Shown one piece after another: positions 24,228 through 35,686 of a DNA stretch of 64,000 bases (positions within the stretch are counted from its first letter, which is position 1; each line of letters starts with the position of its first letter). The stretch spans positions 62,001-126,000 of the forward strand of contig VXIS01000052.1 of the NCBI GenBank assembly GCA_008704415.1. Direction: 5' to 3'. This DNA is from Sphaerosporella brunnea (Eukaryota; Ascomycota; Pezizomycetes; Pezizales; Pyronemataceae). A program made the position numbers and the translations under genes. Under the pieces are notes generated by a model that was not told where the DNA came from, ran no database searches, and saw only the letters and a program-made list of their open reading frames with translations.

Positions 24228-24380
24228 GCAGCAGCAGCAGCAGCAAGCAGCAGCAGCAGCAGAAGCGGTCTCAGATCCCGCATACACATAAAGCGCAGCG
24301 CATTGGGGTGGGTGGGTAGGCACATGACATTGCACCACAGGAAGCTCCAAGCCAGCAGCAGCAGCAGCAGCAGCAGCAAC
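24228..24380. repeat. Two CAG-repeat runs
   Basis: CAG runs at 24228-24263 (one interruption) and 24352-24380, about 90 bp apart, in the same orientation. Both are in sequence with no gene. Confidence 0.9.
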
Positions 24381-26238
24381 AACGCTACATACGTGGTAAG
24401 CCCAGTGTGTTTTCAACAACAAAGAAAAACACAAAAAAAACAAAAAACAACCCACTTCCGAGCCTTCTCTGACGCGCAGATGTGATGTGATGTATGTCTT
24501 GCCTTGTCTTGTCGTCGCCCGTCCAGCAAGCTTCACATATTGGTGGGGGCGAAGGCCAAACCCACATGATCATCTCCACCCCGGCCCCCCCGTGGGATCT
24601 TACGTATTCTGTGTAGTGGATTGTATGCAGCCATACCCATCAGTGACAGTGGCGTACATGCGTGCCGCAAGTGCGATTGTAAACGGGGCGACCAGTCGAC
24701 CGGATCGATTTCTGCTCTGCCGTGGGTAGCCAGCCATCATGCACATAGCCAGATTCGATGGGGCCTGCCCGTCTACCAAGTTCTACATATAGTGTCCCAA
24801 AAAAAAAAAATCCTGCGCGAGGCCAACCCACCCGCAGCGGGTCTGCACCCCGCAAACACCCCAAACCGCCCAGACACACACACCAGGGGGAAAAAAAAAT
24901 AAGATTCCTCCGAACAAGTCAACAAAAAAAGAAAAGAAGAAAGAAAAAAAAAATCCGGGGTGCATACATAGCGCGCCCCCCCCACACACCACACTGCTGT
25001 GGCATTTTATTTTTTCGCTGAGATGGTGGTGTGCAAGGCGCAGGTTCGATTGGCAACTGATCGCATCGTACATACCGCGCTTAACCCGGCATCCACATCG
25101 CCAGCACACCCCCCCCAGGACGCTTCAAAACCTTAATTCCCAATCCCTTCCTTCCGCAGATCCACCGCAATTGGACCCTGTGGCGTCATCCAGTATACCC
25201 CCCCCCCTCTTTCTCTACTCAGCTACTACGCATACTACTTACTTACCCTAGAAGTATTATACATCCCATCAGAATTCGAACCAAATCGGTCCGGAGCTCA
25301 AGTGGCCGCCTACTTTTTTTGCTTTTTTCGCAATTGCCCATCATCTCAACCTCCCACGTATGAGTGAGTGATGGGGTAATAGGGCGGCGACGGCGGCGAC
25401 GACGACGACGGCGACGCGTGGGATGATCTCCACCACCACCACCACCACCACCATGGGCAACATTGTGGGGTGCATGCAGCACGCATGAGATGTCCACCAC
25501 CCCCACAACACTCACCTGTCAATTTCACCGTCAAACTTCCTTCTTGGAAAAAATAACACTCTGCTGCACACACACACAAACACAATGTCAAGTCCACGTC
25601 TGTACATACTACTCTATGTACATACATCTTCCTACGTGCACAACTGCATTGTAGGACAAATAAATAAATAGAAGCCTAGAAAAAAGAAAAAAGAAATATC
25701 AACCGTATGTACCCTCTCTCGTGTTGAAGAGCTAGAAAGTCCAGACCAAAACCTGTTATTGATAGTAGTAGGCAAGAAAAAACCCACCCAAACCATCCGC
25801 GCGCTGTATTCCACAACCAACGAAAACAAACAAACACCTCCAACCCCGAGCCCAATAAAGAAAACACCCTGTTCTATATGATAGGTAGTAATAGCGGCAG
25901 GAAGAGACCGTAACGATCCGCCAGATCAAAACATGGCTAACCGAGAAAAAATGAAAGAAAAAAAAAGGCAAAAAAAACCGCTTCAAACAATGATATCTGA
26001 CACAAACAGTGCTAATAGGGACAGACAAAAATAGACAATCCCGTCGCCGTGAAACAATCATCTTCCATCTTCTATACTTCACACTGTCCAATCAGTTCTC
26101 AAATCCTCAACATCTCTCGGATGGAGCTCCACCATCAACGCAACAGAACCCATCCCAACTCCATCCCAAGCAAACGCAAAAGAACCATACAAATAGTAAC
26201 TGTTGAAACAAAAGCGCCCCCCAGTCCACATCCCAAGT

Positions 26239-28125
26239 CTACAGCGTGCCGTTGAACGGTGCCATCCACAAGTAATCACCATCGTCGGGTTGTGGAGGTA
26301 TCGCCGAAGGTGACCCCAAAGAAACCGCGTCCATCCCTTTCGATGCCATGGCCAAGTGGTCCGAGCTCATGTTGAGTTCTGAGAAGTTCATGCTACCGTA
26401 GTTGCCCAAACCCATGTCTCCAGCATCGAAAAGCCCGTCCGCACCGGCAACCAACCCAGCTTCGAAAGTGTCTATGCCGGAGGCAGGTGGTAATGGAACG
26501 GTAGAAAGGAATTCCGTGTCGAAACCATTGTTGACCTCTGCCATTTCCGCCATCTGAGGCAACCCCACGTACGATGATGCAGCGCTGAGTTGGTACTGTT
26601 CTGACTCGGTGTGGTCAGAAGAACTAGATGACATCGGACCGGTGTCGAAGCCGTAGGGTGGGCTTAGACCACCGTAAACACCCATGTCCTCTCTCTCATC
26701 CCCTGAGGTTGAATTCGTCAGTGCAGGCGGGGCATGCAGCCTCAAAAAGGTTTCAAGATCCATCCGAGGAGGGTCGTTCAGTGGCTCGTCGAAGGATGCG
26801 GTGCTCTCGTATTGCGGAAATGACGGAGGCCAGCCAGCGGATTGCGGGGAGTAAAGTCCGGCCGAAAACTGGTAACCGTTCTCCGAGTCGGCAGAAGGTG
26901 GTAATAGCTCCTGACTGGGGAAGTCGTGAAGCGTAGAAAAGGTCTGGGAATTAGTGTTCAGAGACAGGCCAGTGCGACCAGACGGCGTGCGGTTCAACGC
27001 AGGCTTCGCGGGACGAGTTGGCCTCGGCGTCAACTCCAACGGAGTGATGCAATGGTTGGCCATCTGCAGTGCCGGGTATGTGCGCAAGTCCGGAGAAGAC
27101 TGCTCGGACTTGATGCGTCGCGAAGTCTTATGCGACGACGTTGACGATGAGCCCGATCCCGATTTCGTCCTGATGCACCCGTTGTGCTCGCCGAAGGTAT
27201 GGCCGGAGTGTCCTACGGTCGGTATGCTGTAGGGACAAGACCCATGAACGCTCGTGTGGTGCTTATGCGTAGGCTTGTGGTGGCCGTTCGCAAACGTCGT
27301 GAGGGAGCTCTCGGAGTGCGTCATATGCAGTCTTGGTTTCGGGCGAACTTCCGTGGTGGGTACCCCGCACGACACCGGCGGCTCCGAGAATTCAGGTACA
27401 GCATCAAGATGTACACCGGGTTCCTTCTTCACCGCACAGGTGCAATGCCCGCCATGACAGCACGAGCATGAGCTTATAACACCTTGGGAAGAAAGGGAAC
27501 AAAATTTTAGCACTTTGCATGGAAAAAAAAAAGTTCGTCAACCGGAGGGCCACGCGAGCTCACTTTTAGAATCGTCACCCGAAGGCGCCGCCACGACAGC
27601 TACCCCCGCGTGCGATCCTCCTCCGCCTGTTGCTGTTGCTGCGACACTCCCGACTCCGTTGGGGGCCTTCGGGTCTCCGACGAGCGAAAGCTGTGCGGGG
27701 CGGATGCCGTTCTTCGCCTGCTCCTTCATAGCCGCGATCCTCTCGCCGCAGTCGCATTTGACGTGGGCCGAACGCGATTTCCGCATGGAACGGCAGTGGT
27801 TGCATTGGGACACTGGACGACCCTTTTTCGCTATCGGGAGCAGCTTACGGTCTGTAGGGCAAAGGGATCGAGTTGTCGTCAGCCTCAGCGCGGAAGTAAG
27901 AGCCGCTCAGCAGGTAGGACGGAACGGATGTGCGAGGCGACAGCAGCAAAACGGGATTTTTTTTTTGTTTTTTTGTTTTTTTTGTTTTTTTTGGGGGGGT
28001 GGGGGGGGTGGGGGAGAGAGGAGGAAAAGAGAGAGAGCGAAAAACTGACCGTGGTGATTGCAGCCGCTGACTCGGTGACCGCGAATGCAGGCCTCGCAGG
28101 CCATCTTGACCCCATCTATAATCAT
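26239..28125 (-). CDS. Copper-fist transcription factor (Cuf1/GRISEA/Mac1 type)
   Basis: Three exons (28125-28050, 27851-27564, 27482-26239) give 535 residues; introns are 198 and 81 bp. Both splice joins recover the family motif. The N-terminus MIIDGVKMACEACIRGHR is the copper-fist: zinc ligands C10, C13, C22 and H24, then the minor-groove motif KKGRP (34-38), then CNHCRSMRKSRSAHVKCDCGE (42-62). After a Gly/Ala-rich linker of about 60 residues, the Cys/His cluster CSCCHGGHCTC (127-137) would bind Cu(I). The rest is Ser/Pro-rich with acidic patches, as expected for an activation region. Such factors act in the nucleus and switch copper uptake or copper-detoxification genes according to Cu(I). 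The first intron carries a long G-rich tract (plus strand). Whether it is the uptake activator or the detoxification activator cannot be told from sequence alone. Confidence 0.9.
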
Positions 28126-29198
28126 GATGAACCAGAAAAGCCGGGCCGACTTATCGTCGAGTGGGGGGTGCAGAGGTGGGATGGTGTTTCAGGATTGCAG
28201 CGGTTGCGTTGTCGAGTCGCTCAGGCTCTATCAGGCTTCCGTCGACTGTTGGCTGCTGATAACTGCTGCTGCACGGCGGTGGAAAGTGGACGGGCAAAAG
28301 GCTGTGGCAAGCGGCACAGATAGCGCCGGCTCACGATATTCGATGGTGTGTATTCTGGTGATGCGAAGACCGACGAGAGCTCTACGGCCAACTCAGACGG
28401 CGCTGGTTCGCTGCTGCTGCTGCTGCTGCTGCGGGGGGGTGTGCAACGACGACGGGTGACGATTTGGGGGGGGGGGGGTGGAGGGGCGGCCGTTTCGGGC
28501 TCTCTGGGAATACACGCAGGACACCAGGAACGCCGCAGGGTTATCGTCAAGCAGGCGGGCGGGGAAGAAGAGCGACAACGGCGACGACGACGACGGCGAC
28601 AACTTCTTCGAGGACCAACAGGTGAGGCGTGCGAGTTGCCGGGAGAGGGAGAGACAGGAGAAGAGAGAAACTGGAGAATTGGTAGAGAGGCCCCCTTGCC
28701 TACGTTTTTGCACGGCCCGTATGGCGCCGGCTCTCGAAGCGTTCACACGGAAGACCGAGTGGGACCCCAAAATAAGCGATGAATGGTGGGTGTCCTCGAG
28801 ATGCTGGAAGGATGGGAAAAAAAAATATATAAAAAAAGGATGGGAGGAGTAAGAAATAGGTAGCGAAGGAGGGGGTGAAAGAGTTTTAACGCTGCGGCTT
28901 CTTGTCGGGCGGGCCCTACGACGACGACGACGACTATCGCACAGGGGTCTGTTTGTTGCTGCTGCGCTTTTCAACTTCAGGCGGACTGGCCGGTGGGGTG
29001 GGGCGCCAGGGCTCTTGGGTGCCAAAGATAATCGATATCTCTGGGAGTGCGTGGTGGGCGGAGGTAGGGTAGTTGAAGTAGCTCTGGGGGTATCGATATC
29101 CAGCTGGGGGGGAGGGGGGAGCGGCCGAAAGATATATGTTTGTTCGTCGAATCGATAACTGTGGCGTGCAGGCCTCCGGCTTCTGGTTGCTTGCTTGC

Positions 29199-29231
<33 letters not shown>

Positions 29232-32200
29232 GCCTGCCTCCTCCTGCTTCTTACTCCTCCTCCCTCCGCGTCCTTGCCGGTGCTTTTTGAAGGCCGGCGG
29301 CACAGACGCCCACCGCGGGACGCCCACCGCGGGCCAAACGTTTGTGTTGCCAGCAACTCATTTTCGTCCTCGGCCTTCTGATCGAATCTGCAGCTGTAAC
29401 TGCAGACAGACACACAGACAGATCGACAGAGCCGCCTTGGTATTTTTGTTGCCATACGCACTAAGCACGCACGCCTTTCGCTGCTGCGAGATTCGCTGCT
29501 GCTGGCCACTCGTGAACACCGCCGGAGCCTTCACGAAGCGCAGCTGCAGTTACCAGCCTGATTGAGCCAATGAAGCCAGATGCGAGCTGAGTGGCCCTGT
29601 AACGATGGCACATCGCCCGCCCAGCCCAGCCCGAAAGAGAACACGAGAATATCTCATCAACCCCGAATACGAAAGCAGTCAAACGAAAGAGCAAAGAAAG
29701 GAAGAAGAAAAAAAAGAAAACACAAAAAAAACAAAACCAAAAAAAGAAAAGAAAAAAAGAAAAGAAAGGAGGAAAAAAAAAAAAAAAAAAAACGGGACGA
29801 CCACGATTCTGTCGACGGCTTGCCACTAGCATGCGAATGCACGGCATTTGCTGAGCAGAGTACGTGTTTGTGTAGCTTCAATACATATTTCTTTTCTTTT
29901 TCTTGTCAACCCCGGGTTTCCACCAACGGCGGCGGTGTGAAACGACTCGATCTATATCTGAAGTTGTAATTGCTATTATTCTCCCTTCTATCTATCTGTC
30001 TCTCGGTCCTTCAGTCTTTCTTTGGGTTGATGTCCATTCCAATATCAGGGAGGATCTATGAAACTAAAACGACAAGACTGCACTTCTTGACCGCCCTTTT
30101 TGCCCTTGGCTATGTTAGCGGTAGGCCCAACCCAACGTTACGGTATTGGTTAAGTTTTGGAGGGACAATGACATCGTGAGGCTTGTTCTCGCCCCATAGG
30201 TATAGGTATGGGCTTCAACACTCAACACTCACTTCACTTGGAACCCCAGACAAGCGGGGGTTTCCGTCCAAGAGTTTCCCCAGGATAGGCCTCACGTGAA
30301 TCGCAAATGGAACCAGCAACCAGCTTCATACCCCCCCTACCTGGATAGCCCGCAAGGATTCGTGAGAGAACAAGCTTGTTTGGCTCGTCTATCTATCTTT
30401 TCGAGGTTTGCCAGGGCCAGGGGGAGGGGCGATGTGGTATGTATATTAACGAATATAGACAAATTCCCCACGGGGGGAGGATCATATCTGGAGGAGCTAG
30501 GGGGGGAGGATCAGGAGGAGGGAGGGGCCGAATCCACGTTGAACACACACACACGCACTCCACATGAACCGTTATTTTTTTCTTATGCTGCTGCGGAGAA
30601 CATGCCGTCCGACCACTTAAAGAAAAACTCCACGTTGTTGAAGAGGGGGGGGGGGGGGGCGGGCCAGGGGGCAGGCGCCAGGGCGCAAAGAAAAAAACCC
30701 ATCTTAAACTTAAGGCTGCGCGCGCGGCTTTGTCGAATATAGATAGATACGTGGAATATGAAGAGTATCCATGTGAACATCACCGCTAATCCCACGATAG
30801 CATATTGTATGTAGGCGTAGGCAATGCGCGGGTGTTGCAGGAGGGAGCGGCAGCAAAGACCCTTTCATCTCCAACGTTTACCAAGAACCCCTACCTCTAC
30901 TCTACTCTCGCTACAAGCAGCAGAAGAAGAAGTAAAATTAGTGATCGCCCTACTTCCCTTCCCTCGTGGCAAGAACGCCCGATGGATGATGGCATGCCGA
31001 ATTACTTGTCGGAGGAAGAAAATTGGCGAACATCCGGCACGTAAGCCGATGGGTGACACCACCGACGGAACAAGCCGGCAAGGAGCTTTTCCTCCCAGAG
31101 TGATGTTTCATGACCGAAAATGAGTCGGGAGTACAGTAACTCCCACCCCCCCTGTACTCGAAATTAAATATCGTCTTCACTCCCGCCGCGCGGGCGTTTG
31201 AAACTCCGGGTCGGGTCTTATGCTGAAGGTAGATGCCAAGCCCCTACCGAACCGGTATCTTGAGCTCGGGCTCGTGATAGGATCGCCCTCCTCGACCGCC
31301 CTCCTCGATCGCTTGCCCGCATTCGTTACCAAACTTGGCCAACCGTCCAGCTTGCTAAGAATGGCCCAGCTGAGAAGTACCGGCAGTCCCAAAGACCGAA
31401 GCGCCGCAAGCTTAGGTTTCATGGTTAGGGCAACGTACGACGGTCTCTGGAGCGCGGAACCTGCCATGGCCATGGCCAGATCCTGGGGGAATTATCATGA
31501 GGCGCGCGGGAGGTCGAGGATCCGGCGGACTTCTCGCTCGGAGGATGATGAATTTGCTACCTCCGACCTCCGACCTTGCTCCTAGCTCCTACTCTCAAGA
31601 GGTGATATTAATGAACTTTTCGTTTCACTTTTTTCTAGAGTACAGTAGAATAACTAGTATAGTGTAGTGGTATAGATAGATAGATTTGCGTATGCGGGGT
31701 AGTGTATTTCAAGTTAAGGAAGATTATACATATCTACGGTAGTTTATGATGGCACACACTTGTCTTTTTTTTCTTGTTTTTTCTTTTTTTGCGCGGGCTG
31801 ATATGAGATTGCGCCCACGTGCACGTCGGTGAGACTCGAGCAGCTTGGGTATATCAGTTCAACTTCACGTCTCAAACTGTCACACAGCAGTAGTCACCCC
31901 CCCCAGGCCATCGCCATCTCCTGGATGGATGGGAGGGATAGCCGCCACTTCCTTCGATATGTATTCCAGAGTACAAACAAAGGAAGCAGTGCCATGGATC
32001 GATCAGCTTCACAAAAAAAAAAAAAAAAAAAAAGCAAAAAAGTTTTTCCGAAAGCCTGGCCTGCGCCTTGTGGATTGATTGATTTGCCGGAAGGCATAGG
32101 AGAGAAGACGATCCGCGGCCTCGCGTTTGTACAAACACATACTGGGGACGCTGTTGTCTTGGAGTTCCTGGATTCGTCACCACAAAGTCAGGCTTACCAC

Positions 32201-35200
32201 GCGCGGCGGTGGCTACATGGCTAGACGACCCGCTAACGCGCGGATAAAGCCTGAGGAAGGGATAACCCTTTATTCTTCAAGAAAGCTCATGATCGTGATG
32301 GTGCCGGAAATGAAATGCCAACCCACATGTGATAGGGACAGACAGGAAGGTGAAACCGCAAAAATAAAAGGAGAAGAAGAAGTAAACGATCTCTGAAAGT
32401 ACGAGTACATCGCTAACAAGTTATTCACACCGCTTTGTGTCAGTGTTAGGCCCGGGTGACTGCGGGACCACAATGTAAGCGGGAAGGGATGCCGTGGCGT
32501 CCCTGGCTGCCGCCCTGACATGGACCTCACGAGGTCTTCCCCGTGGTTTCAGGCTTCAGCCCCCTCAGCCTAGGCTTGGCTGAGAAATCGTCATTTTTGA
32601 CTTGTCGACGCCCGCTTATGCAGTGAAGCCAACCCCAGCCCCCGCTTAATGAAATACCGAGCCATACAACGTTCGGAATCCCTTTCCACTTCCTCGGGTG
32701 TTCGATCGCGTAGAGCCGAAGAACCAGTTAGCCTACATACACTGTTGTCGGCGGGGAATTCGGCTTCTCCCAAGTTAGGGTAGCTGTGTAGGGTTCCGAC
32801 CCCACCTTTTTCTGTATCCAGCCATCATCCCATCCATTTCAGGACTTAGTTCAGCGGGGCGGAAAATTAGCACCAGCCGAGCCACGGGGGTTGGGGTTTG
32901 CATGGACTTCATGTGTATGTAGAATACTATACTCCGCATTTAAATACTTTAGATGACGCCTCCGCCTGCAGATGAGCAGCTGCGCCTCAGTATCGGTGCC
33001 ACTGTGAAGATCGGTTCTATCACATAATGGTGGTTGACTGGATGACGCAGTTGAAATGAAGAAGAATCTGCTTTTGTCGTGTGAGTGAGCATGAACAGGT
33101 TTTGATGTATAGTATGTAACGTTCGGGACTTCGGAAGGGCATAGTCTACCTGAAAACTCCGTGCATCGAGGGGTAGTAGTACTGAACACTGAACATCAAA
33201 CCAAGTTGTGAGGGGACTTTCGCTATGAAGGTGGGTGTGCAATAAACAAGTCCATGTGGTTGCGGGAGGTATACTCGATATATACCTATGTATTTCGGAG
33301 TATTCTCAGACAGTTGCATTCGCAGTACTCTAACTGTTGTTCGTTCGCCGGTCTTGTCTGCCACGATACAGTAGGCACCCACAGGCAGAGGAATTCCTGT
33401 TCTCATCCCCGCGAGTGGAGTCCTGTTGAAGTGGCCGATTGGGCCCAATATATCAAAACTCTGAGCGGCGATCGTGAAGTGCTTGTTTGGGTGCACAGCA
33501 TGACTGTGCGTCTGTCAACCTTCGTTGATAGGCGCGGTTTCACGGCTTGAAACGACCGGGCGCCCATGTCGTTTTCCGCTGTTGAGACTTGCCGGTTTGC
33601 TGCTTATATGTTCAGCGTTTGGAGACCATTGCTTCTTTCTGCGGCTGATCCGTGAAGGAGCGCGACGGTGTCAAACATCCAGATTCCGAAAAAGAGCATG
33701 TAATCGCTTGCCTCCTGAACGGTTTTTACCGCGGCAAATCGCAGTTGTCCGAGTCGTTAACTGCCTAGCTAGCTCTGCGAGGCCACTGGCGCCGCTGCTT
33801 GGTTGACGATGTGTTGCCGCTAGGAAGGTTTGATGCTCCCTTCTTCCGCCGGTTGTTCCACAAGAAACACGTCCGAGGCCACTCCCGAGTCCCGAGCACA
33901 TACACGACGGCCGCTTCACGGGTCCAGGAAAAGCATAACTAATGCTGCGGACAAGAGGGGGCTTTTGTAGAATAGAGCCGTCAAAACGGATGCACGAAGC
34001 GGTGTAGGAAGCAGATGTGCCACCGCGCGCCGGACAAAAGGTGTGTTATTTAGCAGAAATCTGGGACTCCGGAAAACAAGCGTTTATGCCGCTCTATGTC
34101 ATAGAATAGGTGAGTTGGTGTTGGGGGGGGGGGGGGGGGTGGTGGCTAGCTGGTACGCCTGCTGTGCATCTCGATTCATGCCGGAAGAAACCCCAACTTT
34201 TACCCCAGACGGTTGTTTTCCCCACCTTTGCGCTTCGCTTTACATACTTGACGCCTTGATTTTCCCGAACACTGAAATGTGGGGAAAGCGGGCATTTTTT
34301 TATTTTTTGGAATGCTTCCCTGAAATACCGTACCTGGTTTGTGCATGTGCGGTTCCGAGCCAGCGCGCTGTTCACCTGCCTTCCTGCCTGCCTTCCTTCC
34401 TTGTCACTTCTTCGGGGGCGAACAAAACTGTTGGACTGTGGGTGACGGGTTATGGGGAAGGAAGGGTCCAGGCCTTGTTTTTTTTTTTTCCCCTTCCTGC
34501 AGTTGAACCACAAATTTGAAACGTCCCTGCCCAACAGCGTCGCTGCTTTTCGCTCCGACGTTTTTCCAGCCGGCTGTTGAGGCTAGGAAACCGCGGCCCT
34601 GCGCTGTCCTGCGCCGCCCCCGCTGGGATGGAAGATGGGTTTTCGTTTTTTTCCCTCCTCACCCGAGAACCAAGAGGCCCTGCCGATTTCTCCTTGTCCG
34701 CTAAACGAGCCCCTGCCCCGCACCCACTGGAATTTAACTACGGTTGGGTTTAGGCCGGGGGCAGAACAGAAGGAGGTCACGCCCAGGAAAGCCTTCTCCG
34801 CTATCACATCTCCACCCCCCCCCCCCCCCAAAACCATAATCTCATTCGCTCCAAGCGTTGTGGGGAATTAACTGCGCTGCACTGCGCTGCTCTTCTCTTC
34901 CTCGCCTCCTAGCCCACTGCCTAGCTGGCCCTACATACAGCAAAAACTCCGGATTCCGGGCCACCAACAACCGCAACACAAAATAATCTCTCAGCAAACG
35001 CATCGGCGGATCTTCAAAGAAAGCACGCCGCCTTCTGATCTACTGGCGCTCCGCTGGCTGGCCATCTCGTATACCCCATACGTACACGCTCCGTTCCACC
35101 CATCGATATATCGCCACAGGCTTCCTTCCCCGCGATTTAGCCCGTCGCCAATTGCTGCAACCTTACCGTCGCTCACAGCCGAGTACCTGCCGCGCCCATC

Positions 35201-35686
35201 TCCGCCCGCCCCCCAAGCAAGCCATCCAGCCTCGATCCGTGCTCCTTCCTGGCGGCGGCGGATAATCTGTAAACACATAGACCCTTCTGCACATCCATCG
35301 CCTTGCTGCCTATTTCGGCTTTCCGGTGTTGCTTTCTCGCGCCTCGTCGTCGTCGCCTTCCGCTGCTCGCACATAACTCCGTCATAACCCGCCCTTGTGT
35401 CCCTGTCCACCGCAGCAAGCAAGGAGTTCCCGATCCCACCGCCCACCCACCGCATCTCGGCACCCCGGATTTTCCCCCGTTTTTCGCTGCGCCCGCCCCC
35501 CCGCCCCCCCCCAGTACTTTTATCCTCGTCACATCCACGGTAACAACAAAAATTAAAATTAAACTCCAACCCACCCACCACAGCAGCGACCACGAATCCC
35601 ATTACAAGGCGGCGCGCGGCACCGGAATGGATTTTCTGCTCACAGGTGGCTCATAAAATTCATTCGTTTTGCTGGAGAAAAAAAAC
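28126..35686. other. 7.5-kb low-complexity intergenic region between two regulators
   Basis: I support no gene here. It lies between the divergently transcribed copper-fist (minus) and Rgt1-like (plus) genes, so both promoters and 5' leaders are inside it. It contains CTG and CGA runs (28411-28433, about 28580-28600), a GATT array (29199-29231), A-rich tracts (29700-29792, 32012-32033), and G or C homopolymers of ten or more (28468-28480, about 30645-30658, 34122-34138, 34814-34829). The larger frames at 28393-29025, 28934-29509 (minus) and 31220-31585 (plus) have skewed composition or no domains and are not called. Confidence 0.55.
29199..29231. repeat. (TTGA)n tetranucleotide repeat
   Basis: About eight TTGA units preceded by three TTGC units; no coding context. 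Confidence 0.9.

Larger units (their letters stand above)
22497..26238. other. Low-complexity spacer downstream of the copper-fist gene
   Basis: No gene supported in 3.7 kb. The interval is dominated by A/T homopolymers (for example 22999-23035 and 23174-23215), CTG/CAG runs (23530-23550, 24228-24263, 24352-24380), GAC/GGC and CAC runs (about 25383-25455) and poly-C tracts. Reading frames here translate into poly-Ala, poly-Cys, poly-Ser or poly-Arg and are artefacts of the repeats. The part nearest 26238 is likely the 3' untranslated region of the minus-strand copper-fist gene. Confidence 0.6.

Noticed and set aside
24120..24536. Minus-strand frame with poly-Ala and poly-Cys
   Set aside because: Composition is produced by two CAG runs; no domain or start context.
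28393..29509. Minus-strand frames of 210 and 191 codons upstream of the copper-fist gene
   Set aside because: Arg/Ser/Pro low complexity from CGA, CTG and GATT repeats; more likely leader or promoter sequence.
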